DNA of 32,563 nt from an uncultured Phascolarctobacterium sp. (GTDB lineage: Bacteria > Bacillota > Negativicutes > Acidaminococcales > Acidaminococcaceae). The stretch's first letter is position 1. Every line of letters starts with the position of its first letter. The translations under genes and the position numbers were made by a program. Location of the stretch: positions 1 to 32,563 of the forward strand of contig CAAEPE010000043.1 of NCBI GenBank assembly GCA_900757795.1, written 5' to 3'. The notes under the pieces were generated by a model. That model saw nothing but the letters and a program-made list of their open reading frames with translations, was not told where the DNA came from and searched no databases. Below, in pieces: positions 16,380-24,153 of the stretch.

Positions 16380-17225
16380 ATGAGAGAAATCAATGTTAGT
16401 GAAGTAACCTCTACTATCGCTAAATTATGTATGGATTCCTGCTACTATCTGCCTGAAGCGGTTAAAGCAAAAATTAAGGCTGCCGCTGCTACGGAAGAAT
16501 CTCCATTAGGTAAAGAAATTCTTAATACCTTAATCGAAAACTATGAATTGGCGCAAAAAAAGGCTGTTCCCCTGTGCCAGGATACTGGCTTGGTGGTTGT
16601 GTTTTTGGAAATCGGACAAGAGGTACATTTTGTAGGCGGCGATTTGTATGAGGCTATTCATGCAGGCGTTGCCAAAGGTTACGTAGAAGGCTATTTGCGC
16701 AAATCCTCTGTTGGCGATCCGGTATTTGACCGCAAAAACAGCGGCGACAATACTCCTGCTATCATCCATACTAAAATTGTTCCTGGTGAAAAGGTTAAGA
16801 TGATAGTATGTCCTAAAGGCTGCGGCAGCGAAAATATGGGCGCTCTTAAAATGCTCAAACCTGCTGACGGCGTTGAAGGCATTAAAAAATTTGTAGTAGA
16901 TACCGTGCGTGCAGCAGGCCCTAACCCTTGTCCCCCTATTACCGTAGGCGTTGGCATTGGCGGCAATATGGAGCGCGCAGCTATTTTGGCTAAATATGCT
17001 TTGACTCGTCAGTTAGGGGAACATAATGCTGATCCACGCTATGCTAAGCTGGAGGACGAGTTGCTGGAGCTGGTTAATAAAACCGGCGTAGGTCCTTCCG
17101 GCCTTGGCGGCAGAACCACTGCTTTAGGCGTAAATGTTGAATTTACCCATACACATATTGGCGGCATGCCTTGCGCAGTTAATTTGAACTGCCATCAAGC
17201 CCGCCGTGCGGAAGCAGAACTGTAA
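16380..17225 (+). CDS. fumA: Fumarate hydratase class I, alpha subunit
   Basis: Alpha subunit of the two-subunit, oxygen-sensitive [4Fe-4S] fumarase that interconverts malate and fumarate. The 281 residues correspond to the N-terminal half of E. coli FumA and to TtdA. Cluster ligand candidates are the Cys residues in VPLCQDTG, CPKGCGSENMG and PNPCPPITVGVGIGGN. The C-terminus has GPSGLGGRTTALGV and HIGGMPCAVNLNCH. AAGGAGG lies 8 nt before the ATG. The beta subunit follows after 13 nt. Tartrate dehydratase is the alternative, but the malic enzyme neighbour favours fumarase. Confidence 0.92.
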   Translation: MREINVSEVTSTIAKLCMDSCYYLPEAVKAKIKAAAATEESPLGKEILNTLIENYELAQKKAVPLCQDTGLVVVFLEIGQEVHFVGGDLYEAIHAGVAKGYVEGYLRKSSVGDPVFDRKNSGDNTPAIIHTKIVPGEKVKMIVCPKGCGSENMGALKMLKPADGVEGIKKFVVDTVRAAGPNPCPPITVGVGIGGNMERAAILAKYALTRQLGEHNADPRYAKLEDELLELVNKTGVGPSGLGGRTTALGVNVEFTHTHIGGMPCAVNLNCHQARRAEAEL

Positions 17226-17238
17226 GGAGGGCTAAATA

Positions 17239-17805
17239 ATGAGTGAACAAGCAACTATTAAATATATTCAAGCGCCTCTGACTGCTGAAACTGTTAAAGA
17301 TTTGCATGCAGGCGATGTAGTGCGCATCAGCGGTTATATTTACACTGCACGCGACGCTGCGCATAAGCGTTTATATGAAGCTTTAGGACGCGGCGAAAAG
17401 CTGCCCTTGGATTTAAAGGATAATGTTATTTATTATGTTGGACCCACTCCTGCTAAACCAGGCGAGGTGGTTGGCAGCGCCGGTCCCACAACCAGCGGCC
17501 GTATGGATAAATATACTCCGACTATGATTGAGCAGGGTATGCGCGGTATGATTGGTAAAGGTCTGCGCAGCCAAGAGGTTATTGATGCCTGCGTTAAACA
17601 CGGCGCTGTGTATTTTGTGGCTATAGGCGGTGCAGCAGCAGTAATTACCCAATCTATTAAGAGCGAAACTATGATTGCTTACGAAGATTTAGGTCCGGAA
17701 GCTATTCGCCGTTATGAAGTCAAAGATTTTCCTGCTATCGTTTGTATAGATAGTGAAGGTCATGATTTTTACAAAGCTGGTATTGCTAAATATAGTAAAG
17801 AGTAA
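17239..17805 (+). CDS. fumB: Fumarate hydratase class I, beta subunit
   Basis: This is the 188-residue partner of the alpha subunit, equal to the C-terminal domain of one-chain class I fumarases. Conserved stretches are LHAGDVVRISGYIYTARDAAHKR, YYVGPTPAKPGEVVGSAGPTTSGRMD, MIGKGLRSQEV and YFVAIGGAAAVITQ. The gene starts after an AAGGAGG site and ends 12 nt before a strong terminator, which closes the three-gene operon. The symbol is generic: this is the beta subunit, not the E. coli FumB isoenzyme. Confidence 0.91.
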   Translation: MSEQATIKYIQAPLTAETVKDLHAGDVVRISGYIYTARDAAHKRLYEALGRGEKLPLDLKDNVIYYVGPTPAKPGEVVGSAGPTTSGRMDKYTPTMIEQGMRGMIGKGLRSQEVIDACVKHGAVYFVAIGGAAAVITQSIKSETMIAYEDLGPEAIRRYEVKDFPAIVCIDSEGHDFYKAGIAKYSKE

Positions 17806-17816
17806 CAAATTTTACA

Positions 17817-17850
17817 AAATCGGGATAATGATAAGTTATCCCGATTTTTT
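17817..17850 (+). terminator. Terminator of the malic enzyme-fumarase operon
   Basis: A perfect 12-bp stem (17817-17828 with 17836-17847), a 7-nt loop and a T6 tail lie right after the fumarase beta stop codon. Confidence 0.9.
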
Positions 17851-17858
17851 GTGGTTTT

Positions 17859-17900
17859 AATATTGACAAAAATACTAGGATAAGTTATATTGTCAATATT
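17859..17900 (+). promoter_or_regulatory. metQ promoter framed by a perfect 11-bp inverted repeat
   Basis: TTGACA (17863-17868) and TATATT (17886-17891) form a 17-nt spaced promoter. AATATTGACAA (17859-17869) and its exact complement TTGTCAATATT (17890-17900), 20 nt apart, enclose it. A protein bound to both arms would cover the -35, -10 and start. The opposite strand also gets a TTGACA. No S-box or other riboswitch is visible in the short leader. Confidence 0.7.
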
Positions 17901-17934
17901 CGCTTATTATATAAAGCTGTTTAAGGAGTGAAAA

Positions 17935-18756
17935 ATGATGAAAAAATTATTTATTGCTGTTTTGGCCTTAGTCAGCATTGCCGTTGTAGCTGCTGGCTGC
18001 GGTGGAGAGAAAAAGGCAGCTCCTGCTGCTGACAAAAAGGTTGTTTTGAAGGTTGGCGCTACCGCTGTTCCTCATGCGGAAATTCTTAACCATATCAAAG
18101 CCAATTTAGCTAAAGACGGTGTAGAAATGGAAGTAATTGAGTTCAGCGATTATGTAAAGCCTAATCTGTCTTTGAATGACAAAGAGCTGGACGCTAATTT
18201 CTTCCAACATGAGCCTTATTTGAACAAATTTGCTGTTGAGCGCAACATGAAGCTTATTTCCGCTGGCAAGGTTCACATTGAGCCTATGGGTATTTATTCC
18301 GAAAAAATTAAAGATTTAAACAATGTTCCTAACGGTGCTAAAATTGCTATTCCTAACGACCCCACTAACGGCGGACGTGCATTGGCAATTTTGCAAAGCG
18401 CTAAGCTGTTAAAATTGAAAGACGGCGTTGGCGTTAATGCAACCGTAGGCGATATTACCAGCAATGAGAAAAAGCTGCAAATTGTAGAAATCGAAGCAGC
18501 TTTGCTGCCTCGTTCTATGGGTGACGTTGATTTGTCCGTAATCAACTCTAACTTTGCAATGGAAGCAAAATTAAATCCTGTTAAGGATTCTTTGTTTACC
18601 GAGCCGAAAGAATCTCCTTATGCTAATGTTGTAGCTGTTCGCCAAGGCGACGAAAAACGTCCGGAAATTCAAAAGCTGATGAAAGCTTTACAGTCTCCCG
18701 AAACAAAGAAATTTATCGAAGAAAAATACAAAGGCGCAGTAGTTCCTGCATTTTGA
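17935..18756 (+). CDS. metQ: MetQ/NlpA-type substrate-binding lipoprotein
   Basis: This is the extracytoplasmic binding component of a methionine-type ABC importer. A lipoprotein signal is clear: MMKKLF, a hydrophobic stretch and the lipobox VAAGC with Cys22, then an Ala/Lys linker. The mature part shows the NlpA pattern: KVGATAVPHAEIL, DGVEMEVIEFSDYVKPN, ELDANFFQHEPYL, IAIPNDPTNGGRAL and EAALLPRSMGDVDLSVINSNFA. Length (273) is normal. The RBS AAGGAG is followed by two adjacent ATGs, so the start may be 17935 or 17938. No metN or metI is adjacent and a terminator follows directly, so it is an orphan that must share a permease elsewhere. Methionine is the likely ligand, though relatives bind other amino acids or dipeptides. 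Confidence 0.9.
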   Translation: MMKKLFIAVLALVSIAVVAAGCGGEKKAAPAADKKVVLKVGATAVPHAEILNHIKANLAKDGVEMEVIEFSDYVKPNLSLNDKELDANFFQHEPYLNKFAVERNMKLISAGKVHIEPMGIYSEKIKDLNNVPNGAKIAIPNDPTNGGRALAILQSAKLLKLKDGVGVNATVGDITSNEKKLQIVEIEAALLPRSMGDVDLSVINSNFAMEAKLNPVKDSLFTEPKESPYANVVAVRQGDEKRPEIQKLMKALQSPETKKFIEEKYKGAVVPAF

Positions 18757-18765
18757 TTTGTAATG

Positions 18766-18807
18766 AAGGATTTAGAGAATGTATACATTTCTCTAAATCC
18801 TTTTTTT
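18766..18807 (+). terminator. Terminator after metQ
   Basis: A 14-bp perfect stem (18766-18779 with 18789-18802) with an 8-nt loop ends in T7. It isolates metQ as a single-gene unit. Confidence 0.9.
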
Positions 18808-18880
18808 ATATGCAAAAGTAAGCGTTTTCGAGTATAATGTAAGTAGCGTATAGTTTAAAGCGTATGAAGGGGAGGGTATT

Positions 18881-19438
18881 ATGAGTCAGGAAGAAATTAA
18901 AAAATTTATTGCTGATGCTAAAATTGATCAACCGGCTACGGTAGAGGAATTTCATCAAGCCGTAAAAGATGCTTATAAAGACAGAACCAGGCAAGTATAT
19001 TTTATTTGGCGCAAGCTGAAAGAATTATATCCTGAAGTAGACGCTAACAGAGTTATTCGTGAAGGAAGCTATGATTTTGGCCTTTATCAGGGAGAAAAAA
19101 TTGCTGCTAAATTTGGCGGCGGAGAAAATGTTGGGCCTAAAGAAGCTTTGCTTGGACAAACGTCACGCGGCGGCTTGCTGGTATTTGAGCAGACTATTGA
19201 ACAGCTTGAAGATGATAAAGCCGTAAAAATTTTTCATTGCTGTCCTCATGTTGAAGCGTTAACCGAAATGGGATTAAATAAGGAAGAAATAAAAATGTTC
19301 TGCCGTGATATGCTTGGTCATTGCGATTATGCTATTTGCAAGCCTTTTACGAATGTGGAGATTGATTTTCCTACAACTATTGCTGATGGTGAAGGTCATG
19401 GCTGTGCAATGACTATTGTGCGTAAGCAGAACAAATAA
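18881..19438 (+). CDS. L-2-amino-thiazoline-4-carboxylate hydrolase-family protein
   Basis: The 185-residue soluble protein resembles the ATC hydrolase family, named after the Pseudomonas enzyme that opens L-2-amino-thiazoline-4-carboxylate on the way to cysteine. Supporting stretches in the C-terminal half are FHCCPHVEALTEMGLN, MFCRDMLGHCDYAI and the end block IADGEGHGCAMTI. Six cysteines (120, 121, 141, 148, 153, 175) cluster in this half. A GGGGAGGG ribosome site precedes the ATG. TATAAT at 18833-18838 is a possible -10, without a good -35. The NhaC antiporter follows after 16 nt, so the two probably form an operon, and the compound hydrolysed may be imported by it. The family call is moderate and the substrate here unknown. 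Confidence 0.65.
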   Translation: MSQEEIKKFIADAKIDQPATVEEFHQAVKDAYKDRTRQVYFIWRKLKELYPEVDANRVIREGSYDFGLYQGEKIAAKFGGGENVGPKEALLGQTSRGGLLVFEQTIEQLEDDKAVKIFHCCPHVEALTEMGLNKEEIKMFCRDMLGHCDYAICKPFTNVEIDFPTTIADGEGHGCAMTIVRKQNK

Positions 19439-19454
19439 TTATAGGAGTAAGCAA

Positions 19455-20855
19455 ATGATTAGAAAACCTACATTTATTGAAGCTTTAGTACCTCTTTTTG
19501 GTATGGTTTTATTGTTAGGCGTTGGTTACGGCAAATATGGCCTGCCCATACAATTTTTGTTAATCGTGGCGGCTTTTTTGGCGTCGATTACTGCTAAGCG
19601 CTGCGGTTATAGCTGGCAGGATATGATTAACGGTATAGCCGAAAAAATCACCAGCAGCCTGCCGTCTTTGCTGGTTATGGTTTGCGTTGGCGCGATGATA
19701 GCCAGCTGGATGATCTCCGGTACAATACCTATGATGATTTATTATGGCATTAAAATCATTGACCCGCAGTTTTTATTCGTGACGGCATTTTTTGTAACAG
19801 CGGTTATTTCTACCTTTACAGGCACTTCTTTTGGCAGTGCGGGTACTGCCGGTGTGGCTATTATGGGTATAGCCATTGCTTTGGGCGTGCCTTTGGAAAT
19901 TGCTGCCGGTGCTGTAATTTCCGGCGCTGTTTTCGGAGACAAGCTGTCTCCATTGTCTGATACTACTATGCTGGCGCCTATTGCCGCAGGCAGTGAGCTG
20001 TATGACCATATTAGGCACATGCTTTATACCACAGGTAGCGCTACCATTTTGTGCATTATTGCTTATACCGGTATTGGTTTGACCATGGACGTTTCCAAGA
20101 TGACCAATCCCGAAACCGTAACGGCAATATTGACTAATTTGGAGCAGCTTTATACCTTTAATCCGTTATTGTTATTGCCGCCTGTTTTAATTTTCTGGGG
20201 AGCTTATACCAAAAAACCAACTATTCCTATGCTGCTTTTAGCTTCTGTTATTGCCATTGCTATGGGAATGGTTTTCCAAGGCTTTACTTTAAAAACTGCC
20301 TTGCAGGCATTCGTGGGCGGGTTTAAAGTTACCATGATTCCCGGCGCGGGCGAGGTTAAGGTTGTTAAGCCGATTATATCTTTGCTCAACAGAGGCGGCT
20401 TGATGGGTATGATGGGAACCGTGCTTTTGGTATTCTGCGCCTTTGCTTTTGCGGGTATCTTTAGTAAAGCAGGCTGTATTGAGGTTGTGTTGGAGAAAAT
20501 CATCAAATCTATCAAATCCGTGGGACAGCTTATAACTGCTACTGTTGGCTCTACTTTATTTATGAGCATCGTAACGGGCAGTTCTTATTTGGCCATTCTT
20601 ATTCCCGGTGAAATGTTTAAGGATTTGTATAAAAAATTTAATTTGGAGCCTAAAAATTTATCACGTACTCTGGAGGATGCAGGCACTTGCGCGGTACCGC
20701 TTGTTCCGTGGTCTGTTGCCGGTACCTATATGGCGGCTACTTTAGGCGTACCTACTTTAAGCTATTTGCCGTGGACTATTTTGTGTTATAGCAGCTTTGT
20801 CTTTGCAATTATTTTTGGTTTTACCGGCTTTGGTATTACTAAAATTAAAAAATAA
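19455..20855 (+). CDS. nhaC: NhaC-family Na+/H+ antiporter
   Basis: This is an integral membrane protein of 466 residues with about 11-12 hydrophobic segments. The family signature is intact: FTGTSFGSAGTAGVAIMGIA, then SGAVFGDKLSPLSDTTMLAP and HIRHMLYTT. Further signs are GSSYLAILIPGEMF and the end motif TCAVPLVPWSVAGTYMAATLGV. The start at 19455 is taken from AGGAG 10 nt upstream and from the short charged N-terminus MIRKPTFIEALVP. NhaC members exchange sodium for protons, and some exchange malate and lactate or amino acids. Coupling to an ATC hydrolase-family gene leaves open a substrate-antiport role. A terminator follows immediately. Confidence 0.9.
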   Translation: MIRKPTFIEALVPLFGMVLLLGVGYGKYGLPIQFLLIVAAFLASITAKRCGYSWQDMINGIAEKITSSLPSLLVMVCVGAMIASWMISGTIPMMIYYGIKIIDPQFLFVTAFFVTAVISTFTGTSFGSAGTAGVAIMGIAIALGVPLEIAAGAVISGAVFGDKLSPLSDTTMLAPIAAGSELYDHIRHMLYTTGSATILCIIAYTGIGLTMDVSKMTNPETVTAILTNLEQLYTFNPLLLLPPVLIFWGAYTKKPTIPMLLLASVIAIAMGMVFQGFTLKTALQAFVGGFKVTMIPGAGEVKVVKPIISLLNRGGLMGMMGTVLLVFCAFAFAGIFSKAGCIEVVLEKIIKSIKSVGQLITATVGSTLFMSIVTGSSYLAILIPGEMFKDLYKKFNLEPKNLSRTLEDAGTCAVPLVPWSVAGTYMAATLGVPTLSYLPWTILCYSSFVFAIIFGFTGFGITKIKK

Positions 20856-20856
20856 G

Positions 20857-20901
20857 AAAAAGCTATGCTTAACTTTTTGTGTTGAGCATAGCTTTATTTT
20901 T
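20857..20901 (+). terminator. Terminator after nhaC
   Basis: The stem AAAGCTATGCTTAAC / GTTGAGCATAGCTTT with one mismatch is followed by ATTTTTT. It starts two bases past the stop codon. Confidence 0.85.
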
Positions 20902-20927
20902 TGAAAAATAAAATTACGAGGTATATT

Positions 20928-22151
20928 ATGCGTAAATATGCAAAATTCTATGTAACGCCTAAGGGAGAGCGTGCGGCGCGCAACGGTCATCCTTGGGTTT
21001 TTGGTGAGGAAATAACTAAGGTTGAAGGCGTTTATGCTGACGGCGATTTAGTCGATGTAGTGACACCCAAAGGCAAATATATTGGCACCGGCTTTGTCAA
21101 CGATACTTCTAAAATCCGCGTCCGCATTATTTCTACCAATACTAATGATAAATTTGACGAAGCATTTTGGGAGCGCCGCCTGCGTTACGCTTTAGAATAT
21201 CGCCGCACGGTTATGGGCGAGCAGGATTTTCAATGCTGTCGTTTAATTTTTGGCGAAGCCGACCAATTTCCCGGCTTGACCGTGGATAGATTTAATGACC
21301 TTTTGGTAACGCAGACCTTATCCTTGGGCATTGAGCTGCGCAAGGAAATGCTGTTTAATCTGCTGATAAAAATTTTGCAGGAGATGGGACAGCATATCCG
21401 CGGCCTGTTTGAGCGTAATGATGTAAAAATTCGCTTGCTGGAAGGCATGGAAGAAGGCAAAAACTGGTTTGCAACACCGCTTTTGTCGGAGCATGGCCCC
21501 GTAACCACGGAAATTATAGAAAACGGTATCAAATATACTGTGGATGTGGAAAACGGCCAAAAGACGGGCTTCTTTTTAGACCAAAAATATAACCGTCAGG
21601 CCGTAGCTAAATTAGCTAAGGGCAAGCATGTTTTGGACTGCTTTACCCATACGGGCAGCTTTGCGCTTAACGCGGCGCAGGGCGGTGCTGCCAGCGTAAC
21701 GGCGGTGGATATCAGCGCCGAAGCTGTGCAGATGGCTGACCACAATGCAGCTATCAATGGCTATGACCATGTGATGAAAGGCTTGCAGGCTAACGTTTTT
21801 GATTTGCTCAGCGAACTGTTTAATAATCATTCGCATCAATACGATTTCATTATTTTAGATCCACCTGCTTTTACTAAGTCTGGCAGCACAGTGAAAAATG
21901 CTATTCGCGGCTATAAGGAAATTAACCTCAAGGCGATGAAGCTGCTGCCCCGCGGCGGTTATTTGGCAACCTGTTCCTGCTCGCATTTTATGAAAGAGGA
22001 ATTTTTTGTAGAAATGCTCAAGGACGCTGCCCGCGACGCTAACGTATCTTTGCGTCAAATTGAAGCGCGTCAGCAGGCTCCGGATCATCCAATTTTGTGG
22101 AATGTACCGGAGACCTACTATCTTAAATTTTATATTTTCCAAGTAGTATAA
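20928..22151 (+). CDS. rlmI: RlmI-like class I SAM-dependent rRNA methyltransferase
   Basis: The 407-residue protein has an N-terminal PUA domain (about 3-75: KGERAARNGHPWVFGEEI, YADGDLVDVVTPKGKYIGTGFVN), a middle linker domain and a C-terminal Rossmann methyltransferase. SAM-binding motifs are LDCFTHTGSFALNAA and VDISAEAV; the catalytic region has ILDPPAFTKS and ATCSCSHFM. This is the layout of RlmI, which makes m5C1962 in 23S rRNA in E. coli, and of Firmicute YwbD-type proteins. The ATG at 20928 follows an ACGAGG site and gives the correct N-terminus for a PUA domain. It is a single-gene unit between two terminators. Methylated base is inferred from homology. Confidence 0.85.
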   Translation: MRKYAKFYVTPKGERAARNGHPWVFGEEITKVEGVYADGDLVDVVTPKGKYIGTGFVNDTSKIRVRIISTNTNDKFDEAFWERRLRYALEYRRTVMGEQDFQCCRLIFGEADQFPGLTVDRFNDLLVTQTLSLGIELRKEMLFNLLIKILQEMGQHIRGLFERNDVKIRLLEGMEEGKNWFATPLLSEHGPVTTEIIENGIKYTVDVENGQKTGFFLDQKYNRQAVAKLAKGKHVLDCFTHTGSFALNAAQGGAASVTAVDISAEAVQMADHNAAINGYDHVMKGLQANVFDLLSELFNNHSHQYDFIILDPPAFTKSGSTVKNAIRGYKEINLKAMKLLPRGGYLATCSCSHFMKEEFFVEMLKDAARDANVSLRQIEARQQAPDHPILWNVPETYYLKFYIFQVV

Positions 22152-22157
22152 AAATAT

Positions 22158-22193
22158 CCTGCTATTACTAAATTTAGTAGTAGCAGGTTTTTT
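22158..22193 (+). terminator. Terminator after rlmI
   Basis: A 15-bp stem (22158-22172 with 22173-22187, one G-U pair) ends in T6. The tip must open to form the loop. Confidence 0.85.
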
Positions 22194-22245
22194 CTTGTTT
22201 TGCACGAATATTATAGCTAGAAGATACCTGCGAGGAGGTTTTGTT

Positions 22246-23361
22246 ATGCTGGCATTGGAAGGAATCAGAGTGTTGGATTTATCGCGGCTGCTGCCCGGAC
22301 CTTATTGTACGATGATTTTGGCAGATTTTGGCGCGGAGGTAATTAAAATAGAAGAACCGGGCAAGGGAGATTATTCACGTACTTTTCCGCCTTTTTTAAA
22401 GGATTTCGGTTACTGGCATTTGCAGCTGAACCGTAATAAAAAAAGCGTGGCCTTGGATTTGAAAAGCGACGCTGGCAAAAAAGCTTTTTTGGAATTAGTG
22501 AAAACGGCAGATGTAGTAGTGGAAAGCTACCGTCCGGGAGTTTTGGCTAAGCTGGGCGTAGATTATGCGGCAGCAAGCAAAATCAATCCTAAAATAATTT
22601 ACTGCTCCTTATCAGGCTATGGCAAAAAAGGACCTTTAGCGGAGCAGGCTGACCACGACATTGGTTATGTGAGCTTGGCTGGTATTACTGCCATGAGCGG
22701 TGAGGCCAACGGCGGCAAGCCTGCTATTCCCGGTGTACTGATGGCGGATATGAATGCGGCCTTGTCGGCAGGCATGGCGATTATGATTGCTTTGCGTCAT
22801 GCGGAGCAGACAGGTGAGGGACAGGAAATTGACATTTCTTTGTATAACGTGGCCATGACCTTAATGCCGGGAGCAGCCAGCTTATATTTTGGCAGCGGTT
22901 TTGTGGCACAAAGAGGCAATAATTGGTTGACAGGAGCTAACGCTAATTATAATATTTATCGCACTAAGGATAATCGTTACGTTTCTGTTGGCTGCTTGGA
23001 GAAAAAATTCTGGACGAATTTGTGCCGCGCTTTAAAACGAGAGGATATGATTGATTTAATAGATGACGCAGCAAAGCATCGCTATTTGAAGCAGCAGCTG
23101 GCGCAGGAATTTGCTAAGCATACTATGAGCGAGTGGGAGCTTTTGCTGGCAGGTAAAGATACTTGCGTAACCTCTGTGTTAAATTTTGACGAGGCCGTGG
23201 CAACAGATCAGACTAAGGCTAACGAGATGGTGCTGACAGTGCAGGATGAGGAGCTTGGTGAATATCAGCAGCTTGGTTTTGCCATGAAACTAAGCAAAAC
23301 TCCTGCCAGCTTACGTACAAGAGCGCCTAGACTGGGAGAAAATAACAATGAATTTCTCTAA
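22246..23361 (+). CDS. CaiB/BaiF family (class III) CoA-transferase
   Basis: Family III CoA-transferases move CoA between carboxylic acids through an aspartyl-CoA intermediate. The 371-residue protein has the signature N-terminus MLALEGIRVLDLSRLLPGPYCTMILADFGAEVIKIE, the DLKSDAGKKAFLELVKTADVVVESYRPGV block and catalytic Asp168 in VLMADMNAALSAG. A C-terminal RAPRLGENNNEFL is also typical. GAGGAGG at 22232-22238 supports the ATG at 22246. The protein is shorter than formyl- or succinyl-CoA transferases (about 400-430) and closer to alpha-methylacyl-CoA racemase-like members. It stands alone, so the acid used cannot be told from context. Confidence 0.9.
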   Translation: MLALEGIRVLDLSRLLPGPYCTMILADFGAEVIKIEEPGKGDYSRTFPPFLKDFGYWHLQLNRNKKSVALDLKSDAGKKAFLELVKTADVVVESYRPGVLAKLGVDYAAASKINPKIIYCSLSGYGKKGPLAEQADHDIGYVSLAGITAMSGEANGGKPAIPGVLMADMNAALSAGMAIMIALRHAEQTGEGQEIDISLYNVAMTLMPGAASLYFGSGFVAQRGNNWLTGANANYNIYRTKDNRYVSVGCLEKKFWTNLCRALKREDMIDLIDDAAKHRYLKQQLAQEFAKHTMSEWELLLAGKDTCVTSVLNFDEAVATDQTKANEMVLTVQDEELGEYQQLGFAMKLSKTPASLRTRAPRLGENNNEFL

Positions 23362-23409
23362 AAGGTTTGTGTGACGATATTATTGCGGCAAAAATTTGCT
23401 TTAGAATAA

Positions 23410-23442
23410 CAAAAACCGCTATCGTTTATGATAGCGGTTTTA
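23410..23442. terminator. Bidirectional terminator between convergent genes
   Basis: The perfect 12-bp stem AAAACCGCTATC / GATAGCGGTTTT (23412-23423, 23430-23441) has A-runs on its left and T-runs on its right. It can stop the CoA-transferase transcript on the plus strand and the PepSY gene on the minus strand. Confidence 0.85.
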
Positions 23443-23453
23443 CTTTGCTTAAT

Positions 23454-23951
23454 TTAGAATTGGTATTTCAGTTCTTTTTCCATAACAACACCGGTTTCCG
23501 GATTGACGGTATATTTACCGCGCAGGCCGGGAGCGGTAAATTTAACTTCATATTCATAAAGGCCGTTGTCCCTGTCCAGTTCAATCTTGTGGAAAACAGC
23601 TTGCGGATAATCTTTGAGCACAAGAGCTTGTACGTCGTTAGTGTTGAGAGTAATTTTGCTGCTGCCAAAGAGAGCTTTCGCATCCATGGAATATTCTTTG
23701 ATAGCGCCGTTAGTTTGTAATACGTCAATTTCGTATTCGGTATGGTTGGCTTCGTCATAGAATTTTACTTCGTAATAAGGAACAATCTTGTTCAATTCTG
23801 CTTTAGTTGTAACGAAAGAAACTCCGGCAGGAACTTGTTTTTCAGCGATAGCACGAGCTTCGTCAGCGTTAATTAGGCTTGCAGCAAATGCGGTAGCAGA
23901 TACAGCCATGGCAGTCAAACCGGCAGTAATAATAGCAGTTAATTTTTTCAT
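23454..23951 (-). CDS. Secreted PepSY-domain protein
   Basis: The 165-residue protein opens with a Sec signal peptide (MKKLTAI, hydrophobic core, cleavage after about ATAFA). The mature chain has two PepSY-like repeats. The first runs from INADEARAIAEKQVPAG through YYEVKFYDEANHTEYEIDVLQTNGAI. The second runs from LNTNDVQALVLKDYPQAVFHKIELD through YEYEVKFTAPGLRGKYTVNPETGVVMEKE. PepSY proteins are thought to restrain proteases or bind the cell envelope; the target is unknown. The start is the ATG at 23951, preceded by GGAGG. A -10/-35 pair lies upstream and a shared terminator downstream. It is monocistronic. Confidence 0.88.
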   Translation of the reverse strand: MKKLTAIITAGLTAMAVSATAFAASLINADEARAIAEKQVPAGVSFVTTKAELNKIVPYYEVKFYDEANHTEYEIDVLQTNGAIKEYSMDAKALFGSSKITLNTNDVQALVLKDYPQAVFHKIELDRDNGLYEYEVKFTAPGLRGKYTVNPETGVVMEKELKYQF

Positions 23952-24016
23952 AAATTTATCCTCCTTCAATAGAACTTTCTGTTATATAAGAGCTATACTC
24001 TTTTTGTGATGGTTAT

Positions 24017-24045
24017 AGTATACTAAAAAACTATGAATTAGTCAA
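24017..24045 (-). promoter_or_regulatory. Promoter of the PepSY gene
   Basis: Read on the minus strand, TTGACT (24045-24040) and TATACT (24022-24017) are 17 nt apart, with about 65 nt to the start codon. Confidence 0.75.
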
Positions 24046-24153
24046 GAAACTAAATGGTGAAATATTTGTAACAAAATTATATTGATTTCTATCATTATCT
24101 AAAAAAGTTTGCTATAATAATTTGGAATGTTTGAGTAAAGTGTGGTGCTTAAA

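Noticed and set aside
17863..17900. Shared operator between metQ and the HD-domain gene (both have TTGACA facing TGTCAA)
   Set aside because: The arms differ in length (11 versus 6 bp) and the core spacing differs (22 versus 20 nt). TTGACA is also simply a -35 box.
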